A DNA stretch of 64,000 bases from Ulva prolifera. Taxonomy: Eukaryota > Chlorophyta > Ulvophyceae > Ulvales > Ulvaceae. Below are positions 11,924-22,159 of this stretch, one piece after another. How positions within the stretch are numbered: the first letter of the stretch is position 1; each line of letters starts with the position of its first letter. The notes under the pieces were generated by a model. That model saw nothing but the letters and a program-made list of their open reading frames with translations. It had not been told where the DNA came from and did no database searches. The stretch is taken from assembly GCA_023078555.1 (NCBI GenBank), contig CM041203.1:763481-827480 (forward strand). The letters run 5' to 3'. Made by a program: the position numbers and the translations under genes.

Positions 11924-14900
11924 ATGGCGGGAGGCGTGTACATTCCTGACGACGGGCTTGGCTATGCCCGGGAAACGAATGAAGGGACAGGTACCAGTCG
12001 AAACCGCAGGGAACTTTCACAGCTCTTCAAAAAGTCGCTCCAAATCGAGAGTCGTTCAAAGACGCAGCCAGCCGCAGATGATACGATGCGCCTCATGCAA
12101 GTTGACGACATAGACGCTCCACCTTTACCCAACGATGCGAATGGTGCCAAACCGAGCACAAGTAATGGATACTGGCAGTCGTTCGTCGAGAATGCTAGAA
12201 AGAAATCTTGGTATAGATTTTCGCCTTCGGCCGCAGGTGTGATCGCTGTGAGACGCTTATAATACCGTACCATGGTACACTAGGGCCAGAGGCGTGCGAT
12301 ATTGGATCACAGGTGGAGCGCTCAGTGTGGGGCAATGCACAAATCCGCTATCGTTTACTGCGTTGCGCTGCTCATGGTGAATCAGGGACGTGCTGGGCTC
12401 CATCTCCAAGTACACTGCTTCCCATTATGCAGGTGCGGAAGGGCAGGCCGATGGCATTGATTCGGAACAGGTCAAGCAGAAGGACAAGGTCCAATTCTTG
12501 TCTCGAAGGAATGCACGGAACTCTAACAGTACCATGCAGAATGTATTGAAGCGGAAGATATATGTCAGCAGCAACCGTGCGGAGGAGCTCAGGCAGTTGC
12601 AGCAGCAAGCAGAAACGGCAGGCAGAGGAGAACTGGAGCATGCATCCCTAGATCAGTCAATGTCTAAGTCAGATGCTGTGCCACCTTCAGAGCCACAGTC
12701 ATCGGAGACTGGCACGGGTCGAGTGCCGGTGCTCCTCATCGGTTTCACTGACGCTCAGGTGTGATGTCATAGCCAGTTCATGTGCAATGTGGGCAAGATC
12801 AGATAGTTTCGATCCAGGTGCTGATCGTATCGTGCATCGGTGCACAACACCAGATGTTCACAGGCCACCGCAGCTGCAGGTTGAGCACATTCAGGAAGAC
12901 CTGAGTGACAGATACTGCTTCCGAGCAGAGACTTTCATAGAACGCGACTGGGTGGCGCTCATGAAGACCTCTTCAGCAAAATTCGATGTGGCAGACCCTT
13001 TGCAGCCGCCTGAGAAGTCCAGCAAGAAATCAAAGTCGAAGGGCAGGCCTCCTCAGGTCCGAGTCCAGAATCATGCTTGGGCGTGACAATGTCGCCGTTC
13101 CTGCACAGCCGTTGTCATAGCCAGGCCTGCGCCCATGTGGGGTACTGATATGCAGATCGTCGCTATCCGGTTCGCAGAGTCCGAAGTCACAGAGTTCCAG
13201 AGGTGCTGCATAGCCACACAGTTCATGGCGTCTCGCATCGTGGCGCCAGTGGTGGACGCAGAAGCAGAATGCCGTCCGGAGGTGCACGAGGCTCTGGCCA
13301 CATTCATGCAGGAAACTTGGCCTGTGCACAGCAATGTTGAGAGCTTCTGCCAAGTGCGTGACTTGGCCATCTCTGGGATCTACAGCTGCTCTGCATCGTC
13401 ACCGCTGCTCTGCTGGGGGAGGCATGGAGCGCTGCAGGCACTGTCTGCCTGTCGTCGTCATGAACAGTGTGAGCACATTCAGACCAAAGGCAGAGGTGGA
13501 CGCAACAAGCGCGCAAGCATCTGTGTTACATGAGTGTCAGACTGCATGCACATGGGGAATACGTGCTTATCGTTCTCTCTCACTCTGGCATTTATGACAG
13601 CTCGACTCTTGCTGCTTGCAGTTCTGCAAGAATGATGTTCCAGGACTGATCAGTCTCAGGCAGGTCATCCAGGACGACATTCGTGGCAGAATACAACATC
13701 TAGGCAAAGTCAACTACCTCTGGCATGGCGCCAAGCGGGTCCCCGTGTCTTTTGTTCCCTTCGGTGCGCCTCCTCTCCCTCATTCAATGCAGCTCCAGCC
13801 TCGGCCTCGAAGCCTTACACCTTCTCACCGCACATCTGTGCATGCATGCACCACAGCTATGATTTGTGTGGTCCTACATGCAGGAGTTTCGGCTGTGAAC
13901 TTCCTGGGCCTATCCCGCCTAGTTGCCAAGATCCTCCTCAGAGTGGGCATGCTGAAAGACTCCGAGACGAAAAAGGCGGGTCTCCTGCTTGCAGGACAGT
14001 CCTACGCCAAAGTTTTCATTCTAGACAATCTGGGTACGGCTCAGAAGCACCGCATGCGCTGCAGCCCGATGGCCATATCACATACCAGCGCCCATCATAT
14101 CTGTCGACGAAGCCATCCTGCCTGCCTGCCTGCAATCGTTAACTCCCTAGCACCTTCAAGGTGCACCCGCCTGGCAACAGGCGGATGTCGCACATATTCT
14201 CACATATGTGCCATTGATGCGAGATGCTGCCACTGTTGAGAGTCGATGCCGCGGCCTCAGTGGTAGCCCACCCGGCGGTAATCAGCAAGGCATCATCGAC
14301 CTGCTGCAGGGGACCTCTACCAGCTGACAGCGGCCGGAGCGGTCGTCGCGAGTCTGTCGTCCGCCCTCATGATGGGGGAGGGCCTCGCGGTCGCGGTCGG
14401 GGCCCTCTCGTTCTCGGACTTTGCGCTGCTCGGGTCCGCCAGCATCGTGACTGGCGCCGTCGCGGCCATCGGGGCCGCCCTCACACGCCCCGAGATGGTC
14501 GAGTCCCTGTGCTTGCTCACCGCAACCCTGCAGACGCTCTGGTGCGTCTTCCCGCAGACGCGGCGGCGGGACGTGTCGGAGCCTGCCAAGGAGGTGCGCT
14601 CCCAGCCGTCCCTGTGCCTTTGCTGCAGCTGCCGTGTTCTGAGAACCCATCTGCAGGGATATTTGACTGTGTGGTGTTGGAGGCACCTCGCAGTGGTCTT
14701 CGTTTCCGTCCTTGGCGACGCAGGCGTAATGGCATTGGCACCGTCGCTGCTCAATTCATCCGCTGAAGTGCGCCTGCGCTATGCGGCATGTTCGCAAATG
14801 CATCACCTGCTGTGTCTGGAAAGCTGGAAACGCTGGACTGGGATCTCTTGCTATTTTCTGCCTCGCTGCAAGCAATCGTGATCCGCGATTGCGGGGGCAC

Positions 14901-15204
14901 GGTGCATGCTGGCTGCTGTCTGATGAGCAACCTGGTGCAGATGACTCCAGAGCAGAAGGCGACGGCTGAGCGGCTTGCTCAGTTGACCATGATGCCATCG
15001 AACGGCGCAGTGAACGTTGCAAGCTCGGCCTCTGCTCCATGCCTGGTTCAAGAACTATGTAAAGCTGACATGGACAACACACTGCAGCTGCTGCTGGACG
15101 AGGAGCAGTTTCTGGATGCTCCTGAATGTAGTGGGCCCGCCAAGTCGGCAGCCGCCCCAGACCCCGCCAAGGCGGAGCACAGTCTATCCCAGAGAAGCCT
15201 TTAG
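11924..15204 (+). CDS. Unassigned eight-exon gene with an Ala-rich hydrophobic C-terminal half
   Basis: I do not recognise this protein. Exons 11924-12236, 12433-12722, 12880-13056, 13156-13353, 13622-13727, 13884-14033, 14310-14593 and 14941-15204 join in phase to 593 codons from an ATG. The first third is polar (MAGGVYIPDDGLGY start; KRKIYVSSNRAEELRQLQQQ helix). The middle has RCCIATQFMASRIVAPVV and VIQDDIRGRIQHLGKVNYLW. The sixth and seventh exons give AVNFLGLSRLVAKILL and a run of Ala/Ser/Gly-rich segments (SFSDFALLGSASIVTGAV) that could be membrane helices or a buried helical repeat. Donors include GTGTGA, GTGCCG, GTGCGT, GTACGG and GTGCGC; the exon 5 donor would be GC (GCGCC). Exon 5/6 is the least certain joint. 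Confidence 0.7.
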
Positions 15205-15398
15205 TGTGGTGTATGCTTCAGGGACAATACGTACTACACGTGGACGCGTGTATGCTTCAGGGACAGTTGCCCCGTGTTTCCAGCAGCTTCTTTCTGAGGC
15301 AACCACTGCGGTTTCTCTGGCGTAGCCATGGTAGCCGCTCATGAGCTCTCCTGCTCATCTCCAGCCAGTGCAGCGCTCTGTGCTTACATATGCTGTAT

Positions 15399-15403
15399 TT
15401 ACA
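15399..15403 (-). terminator. Polyadenylation signal TGTAA of the thioesterase gene
   Basis: TGTAA on the minus strand about 45 nt past the thioesterase stop; a second TGTAA lies at 15384-15388. The region between the two convergent genes (15205-15445) holds no other feature. Confidence 0.45.
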
Positions 15404-15445
15404 AGTACTGTCGAATACTCAACTGGCCGTGGCCATGTGAGGTGC

Positions 15446-17731
15446 TCACACCCACGTCGTTCTCGCCCTAATCAGCTCTGTACATTCATCATCCTCACAC
15501 TTTGTGATCACCGTCAGGAACTGCCGGGGGTTCTGCTCGGTGCCGAGCCCCGCGTACAGGCTCGCTTCATCCAGCTCCTCCGTGCTAACCAGAATCTCGT
15601 CACCTGCATGCACCCTGCCTCACCAACCGCACCGCTCGCCCCCATGGCACGCAGCGTATTCCATCCCTCACAGAATACAATGTTCAAGCGTACGCCGAGC
15701 GGATCACTCCACCGGCAACGTGCGCCATAGGCAACCGCCCGTGATCCTCCTGCACCACGTACAACACCCAGGTTTCACCTACACACTCGCGCAACTCTGG
15801 GCGCACCTGCAACCCCCTCTGCCTTATAATCCACCTCATATTGCACCAGGATGCGCGTGCTGAGCAGCTCGTCCGGGATCGAGTCGAGGATCCAAGTGAG
15901 GTACGCCGCGTTGTTGAGGTGCTTGTTCATGTCCATGTACACCGGCGACGCGGTGCGCCGCGTGGTTACCGCGTCGCCGCCGCCGTCCGGCAGCTTCAGC
16001 CGCGTCTCCTCCGCGGCGATGCTGTGCTGCGGGGGGTCCGGCATGAGGGCCTCGTACGCCTCCCGGGCCTCCTTCGGCATGCGCCCGATGCGGCGGGTCT
16101 TGTAGTTGAACATCACCCACGACGATGTCGCGCAGCCGATCTGCTTGCCGGTGGCGACGTCTGTCAGCAGCCAGTCTCGCCGTGCCCCAACCCGCCCCTC
16201 CGACTGGAAGTATGTCTCCACACGGATGATGTCGCCCCTGCAGGCGGCTGTGATGTGTGCGCAGAGGCTACCTTCTTCGAGGAGCTGCCAATTTGACAGC
16301 TTCCCTGGGGCACGCACAGGCATGCAGTGGCGGTGGGAGGATATCAATTGCACATGTGCCCATGACTGAGACCCTGTGGGACCGCCGTCAGGCTCGACTG
16401 GGTGATGAGCTTGGAGCGGTTGTGGCAGACGCATTGCCACCGTACAGTGTGCTTGCCTGTGACGTGCTCTTATCTGTTAGGGATTCCCATCTTCTGATGT
16501 TCCAGGTACCCCATGCGCTCACGCTCTGCGGGCGCATGTATGTGCAGGCACGACCGGCATTCACAGCTGAGACAGCACCACCAGCCCACCAAAGACGCTA
16601 AAATTGATGAGCCTATGTATGTGAGGGTGCATGACAGAGGGCGTTGGGTAAAGCAGGTGCTGCTGCCCTTTGTGGGTCCCGGTTGCATGTAGTGGCTCGA
16701 AGTGCACTCTGCTCGTGAGGGTGTGTGTGTGTTGCCGCAGAGATGACAAATGCGGCCTAATTCTGCAGGTCTGACTGCAGACTAGCAACTTGCTGTGAGC
16801 GAAGGCCATATACGTGGCAGATCATGTTGGGAAAAGGGGGGGAGGGGGGGAAGAAGAGGGGGCATACCAGCGGGGGTACTGCTGCATGCGTATTTGCATA
16901 CGGGTGAGGACAAAGATCAAGTCGAGCTTTGCCAGCTCGGGATCTGCGGCGTAAAACTTCTCACTTCTACCCCGTAGAGAGACTATATGATTGCTGGCTG
17001 CCTCCTGCATGACGTGGTGGATTGTGACAGCACCGTGTGGTGTGCCAAAGCACGGGTTCCACAAGGGGGGGGGGGGGGGGGGGGGGGCGTGGCTGCCTTG
17101 ACAGGGCATGCAATCATGAATCATCCGGGTGCAATTGCATACGCGAGCTGCTACTCTGATGTGGAGGGTAGAATTGGACTCACCGCGGACATGGTCTCTA
17201 CGGTCGAAGACGGGGGTGATGAATTGATTCAGATGGGGGGGGGGGGGGGGGGTGGGGGCAACAAGCGCCCAACGAAACGCAATCGGCACCACCGGCAGGT
17301 CCTACCAGGCACAAGAAAGATCACGACCAGTCCACTATGAAGCTAAATGTCAGTCTGGTATGAAGCTACATCCGTCGATGCCAGACATGTGTTTTGTTGA
17401 ACGCCCTGAACTCCAGTAGGTCCGACCCCGCTGCAAACAGCGCAGACCAGATGGCGCCGTACAGACGAAAGTCTCAACAGAATATATTTCGCACTTGGAG
17501 CAGATTCGATACGGTGACGATGTCACTCTGCTGGTTCGGTCCCACTTCATGTGACCGTATTCGAACTTCTTCCACCAAACGTCTGCCGTTATTCTGCAGC
17601 CTAGGCGTAGGCACGTCCTCCCAGTCATATCCACCTACTTGTGCGAGTGCATGTGGTGTTAATAAGTTGCGTGCACCATGCAGCCTAAACAGGCCGGGAC
17701 GGCACCGAATCTGCAAGCCATTCAATGCCAT
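15446..17731 (-). CDS. FAT: Plastid acyl-ACP thioesterase (FatA/FatB family)
   Basis: Hydrolyses acyl-acyl carrier protein in the plastid to free fatty acid for export. Exons 17731-17495, 17004-16868, 16237-15807 and 15603-15446 join to 320 residues. Conserved stretches: RIRSHEVGPNQQSDIVTVSN, EAASNHIV, LDLIFVLTRMQIRMQQYPRW, GDIIRVETYFQSEGRVGARR, SSWVMFNYKTRRIGRMP, then the catalytic-type DMNKHLNN and WILDSIPDELLS, ending ELIRARTTWV. The first 45 or so residues look like a plastid transit peptide. The usual family Cys after the second hot-dog (Glu-Cys) is Gly here (KAEGVAG), at an exon junction. Donors GTGCGA, GTATGC, GTGCGC. Intron 1 carries long G runs. It diverges from the Lys-rich gene across 297 bp. 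Confidence 0.93.
17065..17252 (+). repeat. Two long oligo-G tracts inside a thioesterase intron
   Basis: G23 at 17065-17087 and G18 at 17235-17252, the latter followed by T and five more G. On the transcribed (minus) strand they are oligo-C, so they may serve as pyrimidine-rich intron sequence. A third G-rich patch at 16836-16860 lies in the next intron. Confidence 0.9.
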
Positions 17732-18028
17732 GATGTGCACGACTGGCCCAAGCGATCGCTTGCCAGCTGCTCTGAGCTGTGCATCATAAACCTGCTGTAA
17801 GGCATATTAGCCTGTGCTCCCCAGGTTGCAGGTCGCAAGTTACACGCACAGCTCTGCAGTAATAATGCATGACAACTAGGAACGTATGGTGAACTGCCAC
17901 AAAGCAGACGTTCGCAGCTGCAATAACACAAACGAACGTAGCATTGTGATGATTTATCAAGATTAGCCGATTCTTCGCAAACTGGTCATGGCCGTTTCCC
18001 TTGGCTGAAGCAACCGTCGCAAGAGAGC

Positions 18029-19645
18029 ATGACTCTCTCGGAGTCGTCGGACGACATTCCTTTGGCCCAGCGACCGGGTGAGATCTCAAATCAGTGTAAG
18101 AGGGGCCGCCTTCGAGTCGTGCATGGCTGTACACGGACAGCGGCTTTGAATTTTGTTGTGGACAAAGCCAGTGTGGCATGTGCGTAGTTGCGATCCAACG
18201 TCACGCCCTGACGAACTTAAAGTTTGATGAGCTCTGCAGGCCTGCCGAGTCCCGTTTTGCAGCGCAAGCCGGCCTCATCGCCTGTTGTCAAGGTATGTTG
18301 CGATGCCTCCAGGAGCTTGCATGAAACCTGTGGCCTGTTCACGTCGCATTGGTTTTCAACGAGTCCACTGTGACGATATTCGTGGTATTACTGGACCATG
18401 TGCAGCCAGGAGCCTCGCAAATCGCGTCTAGCTGTACACCCGCCAACGGGGGAACTAGGAAGTCAAGCGCGACCGTGCCGGCGGAGGAGAAGGAACCTGC
18501 ACCCGAGGGAGGCACCCAAGCATCCGTCAAAGCTGCCCGTAAAAGTAATACGCTACCCCAGTCCAAGGGTAAGCCATCCAAGGGCGCGGCCACAGGCAGG
18601 GCAAGTGAACGATCAGGTGATAGTCTCGATGTGAAGAAACAGACACAGCCCACCTCAACCACGGAAAAGCCGGTGCCGAAGGTACCGGCTCCAGCGAAAA
18701 ATGCGGCAAAATCAGGTACATCCGGTGCTATCTCGGAAAAAACAAAGCGTGAGAGGCCACAGTATGACATGCCAGGGCAAACGCAGCCAACACCGGATGC
18801 CGCAGAGCCTCTCGCCAAATTTTACTTGTCACTGATGCAGCAGCGAACTGACAGTGAAATAGCTCCGAAATGGTGCGAAGCTCAACTGTCTCCAGACTTC
18901 AGAGAGGACTACAAGCGTGCTCGACAGGATTGCATGCGCCACTTGCAGGTGTGTGCAACGTGGATTGTTGCCTAGAGAAGAAGCCGAAGCATGGCTTCAA
19001 AAGAACGGAAAGAGCACTGGGAAAGCTGCCAAGAAGGATACAGCTGCACCAAAGCGAGCAGCAACAAACCAGGCTAGCACCGCCAAAGCCAAGCAGCGTC
19101 GAAAGCAAAGCGAGGCATTCGCCGGCGATACGTCCGGTGATGATGGCGACGACTATCGAGAAGCTGATGCAAAGCCTTCCAAGAAGGCCAAGACTACGGC
19201 ACCTGCCCAGCCCAACAAGAAGAGAGCTGTCAAGCCTAAAGCAGCTGCCAGACAGCCCAAGGTCGCAGCAAAAAAGCAGGTATCGCAGGCCAGCGATGAT
19301 GATGACAGTGATGATGAACCATTAGAAGAGAAGAAACCGGCGGCAAAGGCACCAACAGCCAAAGTGTCAGCGGCAAAGGCACCAGCAGCAAAGGCGCCAG
19401 CAGCGAAAGCATCAGCTGCAAAGGCACCAGCTGCAAAGGTACCAGCTGCGAAAGCAGCACCAGCAAAGGCACCAGCAGCAAAGACGCCTTCCAGACCCAA
19501 ACCCCCGCCAGTATCATCAGACTCTCCTACACCAGTAACTGCCGCAAAAGATGCCAGGCCCAAGCCCAAGCCCCCGCCAGTGCCATCAGATTCCGATTCA
19601 TCCGATGCCCCACTAGCCCAAAAAAAACAAAAAGCTCGCGCGTGA
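18029..19645 (+). CDS. Lys/Ala-rich nuclear-type protein with a short conserved globular motif
   Basis: Function unknown; composition suggests a chromatin or nucleic-acid associated protein. Exons 18029-18077, 18240-18292, 18406-18872 and 18949-19645 join to 421 residues. The N-terminus is MTLSESSDDIPLAQRPG and the C-terminus ends SDSSDAPLAQKKQKARA, so an acidic S/D-PLAQ motif is at both ends. Between them, AKFYLSLMQQRTDSEIAPKW splices (GTGCGA donor, phase 2) to CVQRGLLPREEAEAWLQK, the only folded-looking part. The last third repeats Ala-Pro-Ala-Ala-Lys units (KAPAAKAPAAKASAAKA) like a histone H1 tail, then Pro-rich. The KFYxSLxxQ...KWC...GLL pattern resembles a motif I associate with algal proteins of unknown role; that is recollection, not a search result. 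Confidence 0.85.
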
Positions 19646-19710
19646 ACATTCACTTGCATCAAATCGAATGGCGAATGCACGTTGGTTGCATCGTATTTTT
19701 CTCACGTGAA

Positions 19711-19715
19711 TGTAA
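19711..19715 (+). terminator. Polyadenylation signal TGTAA of the Lys-rich gene
   Basis: TGTAA 66 nt past the stop codon, on the sense strand. Confidence 0.4.
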
Positions 19716-19904
19716 CATTTCTGCATGACAACTGGAACTGCTTCTCATGGCATGATAGCATAAATTCCACACATGTGGGGGTCTTTGTTGCTCCAATGAA
19801 GCACACACCACAAATCTGAAAGCTACGACGAGTTGTACCACCATGCTGAAACAGCAAACCGGGTGTGTCAGGTTTTGGGTTCACAGCGTGACACCTCTAC
19901 AGTG

Positions 19905-19909
19905 TTACA
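19905..19909 (-). terminator. Polyadenylation signal TGTAA of the PurA gene
   Basis: TGTAA 28 nt past the PurA stop on its sense strand. The two convergent genes leave only 290 bp between stops. Confidence 0.45.
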
Positions 19910-19936
19910 AGTGGCCTTCCACGACATATCCCACTT

Positions 19937-21349
19937 TCAAGCGGGCTTTTCGATGAGAGCATCCCGCCCTGGTCCTACCCCGATCCATGTGCACGGAACA
20001 CCGCACAACTCTTCTACTCGCTGACAATACGCCTGTGCCTGCTCCGGCAGATCCTCCCACTTCCGGCACTCCGTGATGTCTTTGTTCCAGCCGGGAAGCG
20101 TCTCATACTCGACTGTCAGCTCCTCCAGCGAGCCGATGTCCGGCGGAACCGATGACGTGAGCTCCTCTCCCGCAGGCATGATGTACTTCACACCGATGGG
20201 GATCTCGTCGAGGTCTGACAGCACATCGAGCTTGGTGAGGTTGAGGTGCGTGAGGCCGTTGATGCGCACGACGTAGCGCAGCGCCACCATGTCCAGCCAG
20301 CCGATGCGGCGCGGCCGGCCTGTGGTCGTGCCGTACTCCCCGCCCGCTTGCCGCAGCTCCTCCGCGAGTTCATTGAACACCTCGGTCGGGTACGGGCCGG
20401 CGCCGACGCGGGTGGAGTACGCTTTCGCGACGCCGATGACGGCTTGGATGCGGTTGGGGGGGAGGCCGAGGCCAGAGATGACGCCGCCGATGGAGGGGTT
20501 GCTGGAGGTGACGAAGGGGTAGGTGCCGAAGTCGACGTCGAGCATGGTGGCGTTGGCGCCCTCCACGAGGATCCGCTTGCCATCGTCGAGGGCTTCATGC
20601 ACATACGCAACGGAGTCGGTGATCATGGGGGCGATCTCTGCAGCGAGCTTGCTGTACTTGGAGACCTCGTCGTTGATGCTGTATGATTCAAGGTCTGGGA
20701 AGCGGGAGGAGGCATCTTTGAGGAGGGTCTTGAGCTTCTCCTCGAAGGCCACTGGGTCCTTGAGGTCACAGACCCGCAGGCCGTTGCGAGTGGCTTTGGA
20801 GGCGTAGGCCGGGCCGATGCCCCGTTTGGTGGTGCCAATCTTCTTGCCCTGCAACTCCTCCTCACGCAGGCCGTCAATCTCCTTGTGCAGGTCGAAGAGG
20901 AGATGTGCGCGGTCTGAGATTAGTAGACGGCTACGAACATCAACGCCACGCTCTGTCAGCTTGTCCATCTCGTTGACGAGGCTGGGCAAATGCACAACGA
21001 CACCGTTGCCGATAACGCTCTTGGCCCCCTGGTTGAGAATCCCAGATGGAACAAGGTGCAGGGCGTATTTGTTGCCTTCTGAGTCATAGATAGTGTGCCC
21101 TGCATTTGCCCCCCCCTGAGCTCTGGCCACGACATCGTACTGCTGCGCCAAGACATCGACCAGCTTCCCCTTGCCCTCGTCACCCCACTGTGTCCCCAAG
21201 ACCACCGTTACGTCTGGGTTGAACTTCGTAGATCTACATTGTACACATCTGGTGCTAAATTTCTGAACGAATTGTCGGTTTGATGGGGGGTGCAGCCCAG
21301 GCCGTAGCCTTGGCGACGCTGCCGTGGATTTGCAATGCAGGATCGTCAT
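19937..21349 (-). CDS. purA: Adenylosuccinate synthetase
   Basis: Catalyses IMP + Asp + GTP to adenylosuccinate, the first committed step to AMP. Single intronless frame of 470 codons from the ATG at 21349; the open frame extends further but without an upstream ATG. Seen: the GTP/IMP loop [96 protein letters not shown] and [12 protein letters not shown]. The first 45 or so residues ([18 protein letters not shown]) precede the conserved core and are Ser/Arg-rich, as in organelle-targeted plant enzymes; plastid and possibly mitochondrial location is inferred. Being the only clearly intron-free long gene here, it may be a retro-copied or naturally intron-poor locus. Confidence 0.95.
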   Translation of the reverse strand: MTILHCKSTAASPRLRPGLHPPSNRQFVQKFSTRCVQCRSTKFNPDVTVVLGTQWGDEGKGKLVDVLAQQYDVVARAQGGANAGHTIYDSEGNKYALHLVPSGILNQGAKSVIGNGVVVHLPSLVNEMDKLTERGVDVRSRLLISDRAHLLFDLHKEIDGLREEELQGKKIGTTKRGIGPAYASKATRNGLRVCDLKDPVAFEEKLKTLLKDASSRFPDLESYSINDEVSKYSKLAAEIAPMITDSVAYVHEALDDGKRILVEGANATMLDVDFGTYPFVTSSNPSIGGVISGLGLPPNRIQAVIGVAKAYSTRVGAGPYPTEVFNELAEELRQAGGEYGTTTGRPRRIGWLDMVALRYVVRINGLTHLNLTKLDVLSDLDEIPIGVKYIMPAGEELTSSVPPDIGSLEELTVEYETLPGWNKDITECRKWEDLPEQAQAYCQRVEELCGVPCTWIGVGPGRDALIEKPA

Positions 21350-21860
21350 AGCTAGCAGCAGCAAGAATTCTGGCTGACTCGAGCTCGGACACGCATTTTT
21401 CCCCAATCACTCTTGTGCTCCGCGCAGGGCCCATGTGAGCGATTGATTGGGATCGGCTGCTGACACCATACCCCAACGCCACATTCGCACGTCACAGCCT
21501 CATGAGGCCTCACCGCAAAGCGCCTTCATTCACATCCGCGAGAACATACACCAAAGCTTTAGACGCCTACTTCGCTCCGAGAGCTTTCAGAATCAGCGCC
21601 ATCACCTGGAAGTGTATCCCTCACGACGATAATCCGCTCTGCGCATCGGCCGCAGCCCTCGGCTGGTGCATCCTGCGCCGGCACCCAGACGGCCGTTCGT
21701 GGCTGCGGCACTGTTGGCGCGTGGGAATGGTGACCAGGGGTAACCAAGTCTGACCAGATAAGCAGATAGACGGTTCTGCCACCGATTCTCCCTGTGCACA
21801 CTATGTCCCTGTCAGAGCGTGCATGCTGCCGGGCCTGATTCACACTACGGCTGGAAGTTG

Positions 21861-21935
21861 GTATGTATGTATGTTGTTACAAAGGACAGAGGCCGGGAAC
21901 GGAGCCGTTTCTTGAAATCCACTCACTCATTCACA
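21861..21935 (-). repeat. Second LINE 3' end
   Basis: On the minus strand: a segment matching the LINE 3' untranslated end (GTGAGTGGATTT, AACGGCTC, CCCGGCC, CTGTCCTTTGTAAC) followed by a short CATA tail. It resembles the 3' end just past the main LINE ORF with scattered differences, so it belongs to another, more deeply 5'-truncated copy. Confidence 0.65.
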
Positions 21936-21989
21936 ATTTCCGTGCACGCCCACTATGGGCAAATGCACTGCACATGAGAAACTACAAAA

Positions 21990-22030
21990 GCGTTTTCACG
22001 ATCAGAGAAACTCTCTGATCGTGAAAACGC
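21990..22030. repeat. Perfect 19-bp inverted repeat with 3-nt loop
   Basis: Left arm gcgttttcacgatcagaga (21990-22008), loop aac, right arm 22012-22030 its exact reverse complement. Lies between the two LINE 3' ends, outside any gene. Could be a stem-loop in LINE-derived RNA, a small mobile-element relic, or a DNA cruciform. Confidence 0.9.
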
Positions 22031-22159
22031 AGGCATCCACCTTCACAAGGAAGCAGCTAGTCATCAACCACGCAGCCCATCGTCGCATGAACGTCAAAGC
22101 CGTTGCAGCAGACAGCGCTTGCTTACAGCCAGCAGGAAACCATCTCCCCACGCAGCACC

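Noticed and set aside
20188-20686. Alternative frames inside PurA
   Set aside because: Frame-shifted shadows; the 470-codon PurA frame holds all family motifs.
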